64,000 bases of DNA from Macrobrachium rosenbergii (GCF_040412425.1 NC_089782.1:21093122-21157121), one strand, 5' to 3'. Shown: positions 41,868 through 60,175, counted from the stretch's first letter. Notes: generated by a model from the letters alone, not told the origin. Translations and numbers: made by a program.

Positions 41868-41927
<60 letters not shown>
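41868..41927. repeat. (TC)n microsatellite
   Basis: Pure TC run of about 60 bp. Confidence 0.97.
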
Positions 41928-41931
<4 letters not shown>

Positions 41932-42057
41932 ATAAATCTACTTTTAACCATAGAATCTTTTTGACTATTTGCGAGTCGCAGAACTTCAAACTTTGATATT
42001 TTTTTGGTGATTTAGTTTCAGTATTTTATATTGCTTCCCGTTTTATTATTCCTTTGC

Positions 42058-42062
<5 letters not shown>

Positions 42063-42120
<58 letters not shown>
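42063..42120. repeat. (TC)n microsatellite
   Basis: TC run of about 58 bp with a single TT slip in the middle. Confidence 0.97.
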
Positions 42121-42124
<4 letters not shown>

Positions 42125-43667
42125 CCCATAGAAGCGTGATCTCCGCCTAACGTCCATCTTTCCCCGCCTGTGGCTAGGATGGCACTGGCCAATGGTGAGC
42201 TACATGTAATATTTATTGTCAGGGGAAACTCACATCACGGTTCTTTTCTACCACTCTGGCACCTCTCCATTCACTTATTCTACTGCCACGCTGGATTTAC
42301 ACATGAGTACTTTCACTACACACGCACACACACACATACACACCGTTGGGCGCTTAGTTTCATTAATGAATTCCTTCTTTCTTGTGTATGAGGTATGCAT
42401 TTAAAAGAGGTGGCTTTGGTTGTGGATGATTTTTTGGGGTTTTGAGGTTCTTGCAATGTCCGGGGTGTTTTATCCATGACAGGAGGCGTTTATTAGTTTG
42501 TGTTTCTTGTTCTTTCCATTATTATTAAGCTCGTTGAATGCTTGCGTTTGCTTTTTATAAAACTAAACCAGTATAATATTTATCTTTCGTAATCTTTTTC
42601 CCATCGTCATTCCGTTCTTGACGTGATTTGATTAACTGTAAGACTGTCATAATCTGCCAATCATGTCCAGATCGTTAAATCTTTATTTTTCTTACATTCG
42701 AATTTTTACAGTAGCTCTCTCGTCCAGAAATGCTGTAGGATTACTTAAGTCCTACAAGGAATGGCATAAGAGGCGAGATTTTTATTACAGTAATTCCAAT
42801 TGTAACTTGATATTGTGGGAGTCATTTTCGTTTAAATTGTGCGCTGTGATTGTTTGGCGAATTTAGGTACTGTATAATAAATGAAGTGTTTCCAGTTTTA
42901 CTAAATCAGTAGGTTTTAGTATTTTGAAGTTACATGCGTTAACTGGCATTCCTTGCATACCTGACTATGAGAGAATATCATATATCACAGAAAACCTTTC
43001 CATATATTCCTAACAGGCATTAAAGCAGTACAATTTCTTTTACTTTCCTTTTATTCATTTAATTTCTTTTTTTAGATTGTTGATGCAATATTTTTTTAAG
43101 AAATATTTAGCATATCGTTCACTGTTTGTATATTATTAGCAATTTAATGCTAAAGTATGCTAATTCACAAATGCACTCAATGCATAATATGCAGAGCGAT
43201 TTATAAAAAAAAACCTTAAAACTTGATTTTCAAGTAATGTTTAGAAATATTACATAAAGTAAATCATTGTAGCTCGTAAAAAATATAATTTTAATGAAAA
43301 TGCACCTCGAGTAATTCATCATGTATTGCTTTTTCTTGTCGACATTTGCCCGACTAAAGTTTGTTTTCCTTTCAAGTGTCGGATTATAAGCACATCTCCA
43401 ATAGTATTTTGCTTAGCCTGAGGTATTTATCCGTCACTCTCTTTTCACTTGAACTTTCAGATTATGTCACTTCTTTACTTATCCCTTTAGTGAAGTCGTA
43501 AATTTTACCAACCCGTTTAAATATTTCTCGTTAATTTTGACTTTATCTCGGAAATAGGGTCTTAAATTTATTTAAATTTCTTCTATGCCAGCTTTTCTTA
43601 TCATGGCAATCAAAGGTCTCGTTATATCCTGTTTGCAATGAGAACTATAGATTTTAGCTCATACATC

Positions 43668-43672
<5 letters not shown>
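42121..43672. other. Unique stretch, no gene seen
   Basis: About 1.5 kb of ordinary AT-rich sequence with a short CA run near 42320. Confidence 0.5.

Positions 43673-43734
<62 letters not shown>
43673..43734. repeat. (TA)n microsatellite
   Basis: Pure TA run about 60 bp upstream of the inverted-repeat element at 43794. Confidence 0.97.
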
Positions 43735-43735
<1 letters not shown>

Positions 43736-43793
43736 TAATAATATATATATAAAGACATATGCCACGAAGGACTGATGAAAACTATAAAAATAA

Positions 43794-45371
<1,578 letters not shown>

Positions 45372-45545
45372 ATCAACTAGCAGCAGTGCCACTATCAGCA
45401 AATAGTAGATAACAGCTGCAGGTAGTAGCAGCATAAATTGCAACACCTGTAATAGCAGCAGCAGAAACATTGGCATCAACCAGCAGTAGCAAAAGCAAGC
45501 AACATCAGTAGCAGTAGCAATAGCAGCAAGCAGTAGCGAGCAGTT
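45372..45545. repeat. Degenerate CAG/TAG trinucleotide tract
   Basis: AGCAGTAGCA-type units are spread irregularly over about 170 bp. The tract is much more diverged than the pure arrays elsewhere, so it is probably an old expansion. Confidence 0.8.
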
Positions 45546-45790
45546 GAGGTCTAATCCGCCGTCGACAGACTTTGCGGCCGGAATGGGAAAAATCTCTCAT
45601 CGACGCCTTTGTCTCTTTTGTTAATCCCCGCTCTGTTATTATTCCTTTGCCCCGCGATAGATGTCAGAGGGCGCTTACCTTGGCCGCTGCAGCCCAATTA
45701 TGTCAAATATCAGATTACGCAGGCATGCTAATGGTGTAGAGGCGCTGCCAAAAATGCGTACGTGCGCAGCGGACAATTCGTTTTATATAT
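45546..45790. promoter_or_regulatory. Enhancer-like unique island
   Basis: Balanced, repeat-free sequence with CG dinucleotides and several homeodomain-like cores (CAATTA, CTAAT). No ORF. Its sharp contrast with flanking simple repeats suggests a constrained noncoding element, but that is inference from composition alone. Confidence 0.25.
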
Positions 45791-45849
45791 GATTCTTGGG
45801 GTACTATAGAAAACATTAACTATTTGTTTCCAGAGCTTTTTTTATTTTT

Positions 45850-45980
<131 letters not shown>

Positions 45981-46069
45981 CGCACATATTATCTATTTAA
46001 AGTAATTCCTATGTTTATGAATGTAGGAATACCACCGTCACAAATAGGCACATGCACATATTTCCGTGA

Positions 46070-46400
46070 ATGAGTCAAGTCGTGACGGAAATGGCAGTAA
46101 AGAAAATTTCTGTGCGGAAACGCGCAGTCCACTTTTTGCGGCCTTGTCTGCTTCTGCAGTCGAGCATTGGCAGCGATTAGAAAATGTTCTTCGTTGTAAA
46201 TTCGCCTATCAGAGAGTATGATTAACCGCGATGTGTCTGCATTATCCCGTGCTTATGCGGAGATGAATGGAGATGTTTTATCGTAATTGGGCCTCATAAT
46301 TGGTTGTTGTAATAATGACCAGGTAACAGGTGCATATCACAGGTATTCGATTTCAAGTGGCCCCGTTATCATTTTCCGTATCACTTTATTAAAGGGTATT
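46070..46400. promoter_or_regulatory. Enhancer-like unique island
   Basis: Repeat-free with TAATTG and ATAATTGG homeodomain-like words, a TTAACCGCG runt-like word near 46222 and an E-box CAGGTG near 46328. These are short motifs and may be chance; no ORF is present. Confidence 0.25.
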
Positions 46401-46438
46401 GGAGGCTACCTGGATGTCTGCGTAGGTACCGGATGCTA

Positions 46439-46459
46439 GGGGTGAGGGAGGGATGGGGG
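46439..46459 (+). other. G-quadruplex motif
   Basis: G-runs at 46439-46442, 46446-46448, 46450-46452 and 46455-46459 with loops of 3, 1 and 2 nt. More G-runs follow to about 46482. Confidence 0.75.
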
Positions 46460-46741
46460 AGAGCCTGGGTTGGGAGGAGGGATTCCCACGTGTAATCGAA
46501 GGATCCATAAATATACGAATATTTCATGGTCAGCTTTACGCTGCCAGGTGAGATGTCCGAATTAGGATTTTTCCCCCTTTCGAATGGCCATTACTCTGAG
46601 GCTTGACAGACGAAATGAAGAGAAACGTGTCGGATTTATGGAATGTAAAATGGAAGATATCGAAAATTATTTAGCGTTCGTAGTGAAAGATTAGCCTACC
46701 TTGACAGGATCGTTTAATCCCCTTAATTTGACGTGATCGTG

Positions 46742-47230
46742 GGTCTGTCTCTCCTCCTCTCTCTTTCTCTCTGTCTCTCTCTCTCTCTCAGTCGCTCTGC
46801 CCTTCCGATGCCTCTCGTCGCCACCTTCCGAAGGAGACAGAATTTGGAGGCGTCCGTCACCGCACTCAGAAGGAAACTGGACAGGAATGCATATGTGGTG
46901 GGACGGCAGGAGCCAAGGGGCCCCGCCAAGGGAAATCCGATGAGATGTGGCCAACGTCTCTCTCTCTCTCTTTTGAGTCAAGGTGTCGGCAAAAACTCAT
47001 CTTTAACCGTGGTCCTGCATTGTCCATCCAGGCATCGTAGATTAATCTAGTGACCAGGCGAGGATTTTCATGCGACCTCAGCCGGCGGTCAAAAGGAGAG
47101 GACAAAGGCGGTTAGGGGCGGCCAGGACTTTTTGCCGTCAGCAGGCCCAGGCCGACGGCGCTGGCACTCAATGCAGGTCCCGGGCAGCAGCGCGGGGTGG
47201 CAATGCAGCTGAAGCCGCTGACCATCGGAA
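46742..47230. other. GC/CpG-rich island, possible exon or promoter
   Basis: This is the most GC-rich patch I see. I count about 15 CG dinucleotides between 47058 and 47226. It starts with a TC-rich tract ending in CTCTCAG (AG at 46790-46791), a textbook-looking 3' splice acceptor on the + strand. The following frame stays open to about 47050 and includes RRRQNLEASVTALRRKL, but I recognise no family. An overlapping minus frame is also open, as expected in GC-rich DNA. It could be an exon, a CpG-rich regulatory element or neither. Confidence 0.3.
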
Positions 47231-47408
47231 AGGGGAGACGAAAGAGGGTACAATGCTCTCACAATGCCCTTGGGAATATGGCAAATAACGGGCCGATTTT
47301 TTTGTCACGGCCTCCCCTGTCATATGCAAGATGCGGCTGGACCCTGTGACCAATGCAGGTAGGAGATGGTCTTCACTAACGAAGTGTGAGGGAGGAGACG
47401 GGATCGGA

Positions 47409-47409
<1 letters not shown>

Positions 47410-47450
<41 letters not shown>

Positions 47451-47482
47451 AGGAGAGGAAGAGAGGAGAGAGAGAGAGGGAG
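47410..47482. repeat. (GA)n microsatellite, interrupted
   Basis: Pure GA to about 47443 followed by GGAGA and GGAAGA variants. Confidence 0.95.
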
Positions 47483-49390
47483 GAGGGGAGGAAGGGAGGC
47501 GCGGTGAAAGGATTCGCAAAACTCGTTTTAGCTTAAGTCAATTGATTTCCGACGTTACGTAAACATAACACAATTTTAGAAATTACCTTGAATTTTCCCA
47601 TATTTTTCTCCACTCTGAATCCAACAGAATACAATAAAAAGTGAACGTTACGGACTGAATGTAAATGTCAAATATAACTCCCTGTGGAAAAAGATAAAGT
47701 GGAAATCTTGAAGTGCAAGAGAGATGAAGAGAAAACCGATGTCGTTGTCAGGCGAAATAAAAGTTTACCAATATTCTGTTATACAACTGTTAGGGCTGAA
47801 TTTATAGCGACCTATTCTCCCGCCAGCAGAGAGAATCACGCCTAAGTAAAGACTGGAATTGCGGGCAATAAGACAGGCCTCTATTCGATAAATTCTTCTC
47901 TCCGACTTTTGCGACCTTGATATTATATGAATCTATCGATGTTTCTCTCTTAGGATTTTATTTTATCCGCTATGATTCTGCACCGAAGGCGTTCATTTCT
48001 TAGAGGGGATATTTAGCGATAAGACATCGCTAGCATAAGACGGAGACCGCTCTTCTCAGCCTAAATTTAACGGCGTCTGCCGATGTTCGCCCAGGAGTTT
48101 CTTTTCTCAAGGCTCTTAGTAAAGAAATTACGGATTATTATTATTTTTTTTTTCAATAAGACATTTCATTAACACATGCAAAATTGGCTGGCTGTATCCC
48201 CTCCCCCTTTTTTTTTGCTTACAGCGATAATTGTTTTAATTGTATCGTTTCCCATCTTGTTTCCTCTGTTCGCTCTTTCCCCATAAGCGCCGATAGTTTC
48301 TCATAAGATTTTATTTTCTTGTGCACTTGGATTTTATTGGAGCTATTTTAGTAGCTTGGGTCTTTTTTTTTTTGATGGATGATAGATTCAAGCGTATACT
48401 AGGATATATTTTTATTGATTTATTGTAATGACACTACAGCGTTCATTTATGAAATAAACTTGTTTGTTTTTACTTGTTAGTCGGGGGTGTAAATTCGTAA
48501 ACTTCAAATGGATTACAACCAAGTGTTTTAAGGTTTAGAAATATTTATTTGATCGATGTACAAATGGGAACTCAAAATTTCTGATCAAATGCTACCACTT
48601 TATTCGTGAAATAGATTTTTGTATGAAAGAACCCCCTTTTCTTCTCTGTTTAATAAACAGTTGCAATGTTGAGTGGTGAATTTGACTGACTGTAAGGACA
48701 ATATTTTTAATCAGAACAGCGAAAACTGAAAGAAATTTGATAATAGCATCGTTTTATTTTTTATGCGATTGCAGCTTATACTTTTTGTTTGGTGTTATAA
48801 TAATTCAGTTATTGTTACTGGGGTATCAACACTCCAATTATAATGGAAGAAATCTTTCTTCTGTAAGATTTGTGAGAATAATTCCTCTGATTGAAAACAA
48901 AAATCTTGATTATATTAGTAATGACTTCTCAAAAATTTATATAACAGGGATATCTCAGTTATATACAAAATTATCATGGGATAGAATTTTTAAATATTCC
49001 CTTGTAGAAATAAAACCTTATTTTCTTTGTGCCCTATAGAACGACATTCACCATTTTTCAAGCAGCCGGGTATTACAACGTTCAGATAAGAAAACTTCTT
49101 ATTCAAACAAGGATTTTTATTGTTTTTCACAGTAATGATATCCATTAATTTTAATAGAAGTATCATTTTTTAATTTATGCATATAAAGTAAATGTTTATT
49201 ATTATAGTTCTTTAGATCAGTTGGCGAATATTAATTATGTAAAAAAAATATGCACAGACTTACATTAACCATGTATTATGTGATAATGCGATTCACTAGT
49301 CCTTCTGCTTTATTCAAATGAAAGCCGATTTTATATAACCTCCACAATATTAATTATCTTATTTAAAAACATATTGATTCTAACTAATTA
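47483..49390. other. Unique stretch, no gene seen
   Basis: About 1.9 kb. The first 650 bp have balanced composition and are repeat-free; the rest is AT-rich. A 100-codon + frame at 48737-49039 starts with a hydrophobic stretch but resembles nothing I know. Confidence 0.5.
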
Positions 49391-49416
49391 TATACATATA
49401 TATAATATATATATAC

Positions 49417-49467
<51 letters not shown>

Positions 49468-49559
49468 TGTATATACTATATATATTATATATATATATAC
49501 AAACATATATACTTATACATATAAATATATATATTTATATATATGTGTATATAAATATA

Positions 49560-49634
<75 letters not shown>
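49391..49634. repeat. Degenerate then pure (TA)n block
   Basis: Broken TA/AATA/ACAT sequence to about 49572, then a pure TA run. Confidence 0.95.
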
Positions 49635-49635
<1 letters not shown>

Positions 49636-50391
49636 CCATTACTCATTTATTTATCCCATTGCTTTAAAAAATACAATGAAAAATCTGTGTTTAAAAACTC
49701 CATAGCCCTTTCTTTAGATAAAATAAAATAAAATAATTTCAAGCCCTTTTACCGTAATTGCAACTGGGAATATACCATACATTATCATGTGTATGCCTAA
49801 TCACGGTCCAGTCAAGGAGATTTGAAACTTCAAATAATTAGTTTAATTTTTCTGTTAACTTTAATTAAACGTAATAGAAACTCTGGAAGACAACGATATA
49901 ATGATATAAGCCATTTTGATTTTGGTTTTAAATAGAGTGCTTTGAGACAGGCAATATAATGTCTATGTGTAGCCCGTAACTGAAGGAAACACTGAAAAAA
50001 TCAGAACTCTACTCAGAATTAAGAGAAGTATTTATTTCTTTCTGTTTAATGTTTATAGAAATAAAATTAAGAACTTTCAGTAATGCAGTATTTTGTTCTT
50101 GCAGTTTTTCTTAACAATGCTCGTTATGCTATAATTTGATTTGAAACATATCATGAGCTTCTTTCGTTACTGAAGCGATTTATATTTGTTATTATTAGTC
50201 TTATGTTGGTGCTAACACATCTCCTACTAAAACGTATAATAACAAGTAGGCTACTTGACATTATTTATATTTCATCATCATCTGTTTCACGATGCTTATT
50301 ACACCGAAGGTCTTCAGCAAATCACCGGTTTTTATAAGGAACTGAAAATGGTTATATATACTGTCTATATTAAACGACATTTGTAGCTTCG

Positions 50392-50398
<7 letters not shown>
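49635..50398. other. Unique spacer, no gene seen
   Basis: Ordinary AT-rich sequence; a short AAAAT repeat lies near 49720-49735. Confidence 0.5.
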
Positions 50399-50436
<38 letters not shown>

Positions 50437-50459
50437 CAGTATGTGTGTGTGTATATTTA

Positions 50460-50556
<97 letters not shown>

Positions 50557-50580
50557 ATATATATACATAATACACACACG
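50399..50580. repeat. Compound (CA)n-(TG)n-(TA)n microsatellite
   Basis: CA run (50399-50422), short TG run near 50442, long TA run to about 50553, then ACAC. The CA and TG runs are mutual reverse complements 20 bp apart. Confidence 0.95.
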
Positions 50581-50686
50581 CACACCTACGCACTCATAAA
50601 TGAGTGGTTTATGTATATTTTTATTCATGTCGACTAAAGATAAATGGACAGTAGAATTTCGAGTAAAATTTTATTAAAAAAGTTTA

Positions 50687-50880
50687 GCTTTTATTGAAGA
50701 TGAAGGATTTTTACACATATTCATGGGCTTTCAATAAGAAATAGGTAATTCTTTTCCTTAAATAATTTCTGTACGACATTATGCTTTTTATTGAAGATGA
50801 AGGATTTTTACACAGATTCGTGGGCTTTCAATAAGAAATAGATAATTCTTTCCCTTAGATAATTTCTGTACGACATTATG
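50687..50880 (+). repeat. Tandem duplication, unit 96 bp
   Basis: Copy 1 starts at 50687 and copy 2 at 50783; both begin GCTTTTATTGAAGATGAAGG (copy 2 has one more T and lacks none of the core) and end with GTACGACATTATG. They differ at a handful of positions, so the duplication is fairly recent. A TA/TG array starts immediately after copy 2. Confidence 0.95.
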
Positions 50881-50883
50881 TAC

Positions 50884-51486
<603 letters not shown>

Positions 51487-51540
<54 letters not shown>
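51487..51540. repeat. (GA)n microsatellite
   Basis: Pure GA run of about 54 bp. Confidence 0.97.
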
Positions 51541-51543
<3 letters not shown>

Positions 51544-52425
51544 TCAGGCCTAAAAAGGCAGAAAATGACAGAGGATGAAAAAACAAACAATGGGAAGGAA
51601 AGTGACGCGGGACAAACAGTTTGTGTATTTTTGGCCGATGCTCCAGTAACACCATGAATCGGAAATCCATTCCCCATATTTAAAAAGTGCCAGAAATGGA
51701 AAATCAAACAGAACCGTCCAGACTAACATCAGACTAACAAAGATTCAAAGAACGGGCCCCGGTGTGATCTCGGCATTCCAAACAAGTCCAACGAAAATAG
51801 GTTTATTTTGATTTGCCTTTGAGACCAGAGAACAATTTTGATTCTAAATCTTTGAACACTTCTCCTAATGAATGTTTAATTCGTCCTCCAAGGTTTATTC
51901 GTTCGCCAGTCTGTAATACATTCGAATTAATTCGTGTTATTTGTAGGGGACACTTCTTTTTCTTATTTTCGAATGCGTTAGGGGACGAACTCCGCCCGTT
52001 ATTCAATTTCTCTCCCCCTACTCATCCGCACGGTACACAAAAACGACACTCGCGGAATCCGTTAGAGCAAGGATGACCGTTTCCCACAATACTGTTTTTA
52101 TTTCTGTTATCTTACTCTGATATATAATACTTCCTTTAATTGATTTTTTATTTTAGTCTGTAAATTATAATCACTTGTCTTATTTGTGCCTCAACAAAAA
52201 GCGCTTGGTCGAATATCCCCATTAGAAAAAACACGTAATCCCGTGGATAACTAAGCTATTTAAGTTCCGTAATAATACCGGTTATTCAGAAAAAACATAC
52301 AGTCCCACTTATGGGGTCACCCACTTCTCCCAAAATCCCAGTAACCGGGAAAAGGGGGAAAGTGTTTTTAAACCGGAAGCAAAGAGTCAGCTAATGGTCA
52401 AATGAATCCTCGATACACAAAACGA

Positions 52426-52430
<5 letters not shown>
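51541..52430. other. Unique spacer, no gene seen
   Basis: Balanced composition, repeat-free. Frames on both strands at 51803-52076 overlap each other and neither is recognisable. Confidence 0.5.

Positions 52431-52497
<67 letters not shown>
52431..52497. repeat. (TC)n microsatellite
   Basis: Pure TC run of about 67 bp. Confidence 0.97.
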
Positions 52498-52501
<4 letters not shown>

Positions 52502-53570
52502 CAGTATCTCTCTCTTTGGTGTTCTGTGATTTAAGGACAACAGACTGACTGCTCGTTCTCTCCCACTTACTACCTCCATTTCTATTATTGAGACATTATA
52601 GTTTCAAATCCTTGAAAGTGCTGGGATAAAAAAATATTAATGTTTTGGTATTATTGTTTGCTAATTTCTAGATACATCCTTGCCATTCCAGATTATATGA
52701 ATAGAGATAGCTGAAATTCTGTGTAATATTTTTTTTATCTAAATTGTGCGTGCAAGATAAAAAAAAATGTATGAATGAGGTGGAGCTGACATGCTGTTGA
52801 TGAGGCCTCTGTCATGTGGTTTCAAGCAAAGTGCAGAAGTTTTTGTTTCTCATTGAATTCCCCCTTAATAGTGATAATTCCTTACTCAGGGATTAGAGAA
52901 TAAATATGGCTATGGATACTGCCTTAATTTTTTATGAAAGAGTTTCCTTTTGTAAGGAAATTGATATTTGTTGAGAAAGAAAATTTTGTATGTGTATGTA
53001 TACACATAAAACCATAATAATATAGTTTAATATAACTGTCATTATATCCTCCTTGTATTTAAACGATATTTGAATTTAACAAGCTTGTGAAAAAGATCAA
53101 TGTCACTGAGAGTTTATTAATTAATTAAAATCCTCAGTTTATCACATTTAATGAAAGATATAATCACTGCAGGTAATGGCGTAATAGATAGGACAACCGC
53201 TGCAAAAGTTAACATTGTGAGTGATGACTGAACTGCTTAGAGTTTAATCACCGAAGGAAACGAGCACTACCATTTCCATGCGTTTTGTTGAAATGTCGAA
53301 AATGATGCAAACAAAAGTTATTCATCCCTTAACTTTTTCTGTGATGGCCACAAAGCTCCGTACCTTGACTGAGCGAAGTAAATGCAGTTTCAGTCATGAT
53401 AACAAAGCTAAGACAGAATAATAAATTAACCAGTAATTACTTCCAGGCATTGCTTTAATGATCAGGCTATCTCTCTCACACAGACATACATATATACACA
53501 ATTTTATTCTCACATATGATTAAACCACCCCTCACCTTTCTATCTTTCTCTATTTCTCTCCTAACTTATT

Positions 53571-53574
<4 letters not shown>
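52498..53574. other. Unique spacer, no gene seen
   Basis: About 1.1 kb of ordinary sequence. Confidence 0.5.
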
Positions 53575-53632
<58 letters not shown>

Positions 53633-53652
53633 CACACACACACACACACATA
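53575..53652. repeat. Compound (TC)n-(CA)n microsatellite
   Basis: TC to 53630 then CA. Confidence 0.97.

Positions 53653-55342
<1,690 letters not shown>

Positions 55343-55419
<77 letters not shown>
55343..55419. repeat. (TC)n microsatellite
   Basis: Pure TC run of 77 bp, the longest uninterrupted TC array in the window. Confidence 0.97.
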
Positions 55420-55424
<5 letters not shown>

Positions 55425-55858
55425 GGATAACGTATTTCATTACGACCAAGGGACATGTTATCTTTCCTCATTTATTATTAATGTATTTTGTTTCATAAGT
55501 TTGGAAGATCAAGGTTATATTTCGCTTCTTAAGTATCAGATAATCATGAGTTTTTCATCCCTTAAACTGTGTGAAATGAATGTTTTTTTTTTATTAATTT
55601 TGTTTTAATTAATAGTGCTTTTCAGTTTTTAAATTAAGAAAAAGTACACTTTATGACTGTAACGCTGAAAAATGAATAAATGTAAAATGCCTCTGAAATA
55701 TGGAAGTGAAACTTGTATTACAGCCAGCAGATTCTGAAGTAAATTCTTATTTCCTCTCATAAAATGGCTAATAAATCAAGGTCTCCCATTTATTAAATTC
55801 CAAAGATGGTAGTTCAGAATTTTGTAGGACTTTAAGCTATATTTAAAATCTCTTAATG
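55420..55858. other. Unique spacer, no gene seen
   Basis: AT-rich lead-in to the minisatellite. Confidence 0.5.
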
Positions 55859-56796
55859 TTTCCAGGTGAAAGTACTAGTTTTATGAAAAGATTAGTGAAG
55901 GAAATCTTATATTTCCAAGTGAAAGTATTAGTTTTATGAAAAGATTAGTGAAGGAATTCTTACGTTTCCAAGTGAAAGTAATAGTTTTATGAAAATATCA
56001 GTGATGGAAATGTTATGTTTCCAAGTGAAAGTACTAGTTTGATGAAAAGATTAGTGAACGAAATCTTATGTTTCCAAATGAAAGCGCTAGTTTTATGAAA
56101 AGATTAGTGAAGGAATGTTATGTTTCCAAGTAAAAGTAGTAGTTTTAGGAAAAGATTGGTGAAGGAAATTTTATGTTTCCAAGTGAAAATACTAGTTTTA
56201 TGAAAAGATTAGTGAAGGAAATCTTATGCTACCAAGTGAAAGCACTAGTTTTGTAAAATGAAAGTACCAGTTTTATGAAAAGATAAGTGAAGGAGATTTT
56301 ATGTTTCGAAGTGGAAGCACTAATTTTATGAAAAGATTAGTTAAGGAATTGTTATGTTTCCAAGTGAAAGTACTAGTTTTATGAAAAGATTAGTGAATGA
56401 AATATTTCAAGTGAAAGTACTAGTTTTATTAAAAAATTAGTGAAGAAAATGTTGTTTCCAAGTGAAAGTACTAGTTTTATGAAAGGATTAGTGAAGGAAA
56501 TGTTTCCAAGTGAAAATACTAGTTTTATGAAAGGATTAGTGAAGGAAATGTTTCCAAGTGAAAGTACTAGTTTTATGAAAGGATTAGTGAAGGAAATGCT
56601 TCCAAGTGAAATTACTAGTTTTATGAAAAGATTATGCTAGGAAATATGTTTCCAAGTGAAAGTACTAGTTTTATGAAAAGATTAGGCAAGGAAATATATT
56701 TCCAAGTAAAAGTACTAGTTTTATGAAAAGATTAGTGAAGGAAATATATTTCCAAGTGAAAGTTCTAGTTTATGAAAAGATTATTGAAGGAAAACC
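55859..56796 (+). repeat. Minisatellite, 18 units of 48-53 bp
   Basis: Units begin TTTCCAAGTGAAAGTACTAG and continue with a TTTTATGAAAAGATTAGTGA core. Unit starts are 55859, 55912, 55965, 56018, 56071, 56123, 56176, 56229, 56304, 56357, 56405, 56455, 56503, 56551, 56599, 56649, 56699 and 56749. The early units are 53 bp (one is 52). The unit at 56229 is a 75-bp composite with a partial copy inside it. Units around 56357-56598 are mostly 48 bp, and the last group is 50 bp. In the 48-bp group the frame 56440-56640 stays open with a 16-residue repeat (FPSESTSFMKGLVKEM), but other units break it, so it is not a gene. Confidence 0.97.
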
Positions 56797-57309
56797 AAGA
56801 AAAATGAAGCTTCAATACTTTTTGAGAACAATTCAAATAGTTCTGATCGATTTATATGATACAGCTTATGCATTATAGAAAATTAACAAAAAGACTTGTT
56901 AAAAACAACCGTACCATCCTTTATTAAATATAAATACAGATGAATGTATAAAGCATTCTCACATAAAGAAATCAGACGCGTACGAACGTACGTGTACAGA
57001 ATTACATAAACACGTGCACGTACCCTGACGCACACTGTACGCTCTACTGTACTGTACAACTCGTCCCTCATGTTTCAGACGGCATTAAATATAGCGTTGC
57101 AGCTTTGATGGGGATAAGAGTTTTAACGCTCATTTTAGGGATGAGTGAAATGCCTATCAGATGATGATGGCGGATTAATTATTTTTCATCGCGTTAATAA
57201 TCATATGTTGATATACGACCCGGACTGTTAATTTTCTATTTGGACGTCGAGACCAAATTCATTTTCATTTTCTTTCGATGTTATGGCTGAGTAGGAATGT
57301 AATTATGAA
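56797..57309. other. Unique spacer, no gene seen
   Basis: Includes a short ACGTAC-rich segment near 56980-57020. Confidence 0.5.
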
Positions 57310-57450
57310 TGCGTGTACTCTTTATATACATATATATAAATATATATATGTATGTATAAATATGTATGTATGTATGTAATAATAACAATAATAATATGTA
57401 TGTATGTATGTATGTATATATATATATACATACATACATACATACATACA

Positions 57451-57481
<31 letters not shown>

Positions 57482-57535
57482 TTATACATACATATATATA
57501 TTTATATATATGTATATATAGTGTCTGTATGTATG
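57310..57535. repeat. Palindromic (TATG)n / (CATA)n array
   Basis: GTAT tetranucleotides (57350-57380 and 57395-57417) are followed through a short TA bridge by ACAT tetranucleotides (57428-57480). The two tetranucleotides are reverse complements, so the array can fold. An AATAAC-rich insertion lies at 57379-57394. Confidence 0.95.

Positions 57536-59658
<2,123 letters not shown>

Positions 59659-59714
<56 letters not shown>
59659..59714. repeat. (TC)n microsatellite
   Basis: Pure TC run of about 56 bp. Confidence 0.97.
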
Positions 59715-59716
<2 letters not shown>

Positions 59717-60175
59717 GTAATAGACTGAAGGCTTTTCAGACCAACGGGCAGACAAACATGAGGTGGTCTGCTCCTCTCTCGTTGCACCTCTCTCCCGAAA
59801 TGGAAAAGCCCAGACCACATAATATTAATAGGATGAGCTTAAGTCCGGTTCTTAATTTCTTAATTATCAAAGACGGAGCTAACAACCTTTGATGAATGCG
59901 GAACCAAGAGGCGAAAAAGAGATCCCGCATCCTATCATAGGATTTGCCTCAGAGATCAAAAGGTAAATTTCCACTTATTTTGCATGTGAGCTACGTCAGC
60001 TCCCCCTGAGAAACGGGGAAATTTTACCGCATTTGAATATGGTCGGATTATTGATATATCATGGGACCCGTTTTTTTTATTCCTCCCATTCGTATACCAA
60101 TTCAGAGACCCTTCAGGGTAAAGCGGGTTGGGTTGTTTGGTAGCTGAATAAAACTGTTACTTGAATGAGGCGTGA

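Noticed and set aside
56440..56640. ORF with a 16-residue repeat as a repeat protein
   Set aside because: Open only where minisatellite units are 48 bp; neighbouring 50- and 53-bp units shift the frame and stop codons follow.
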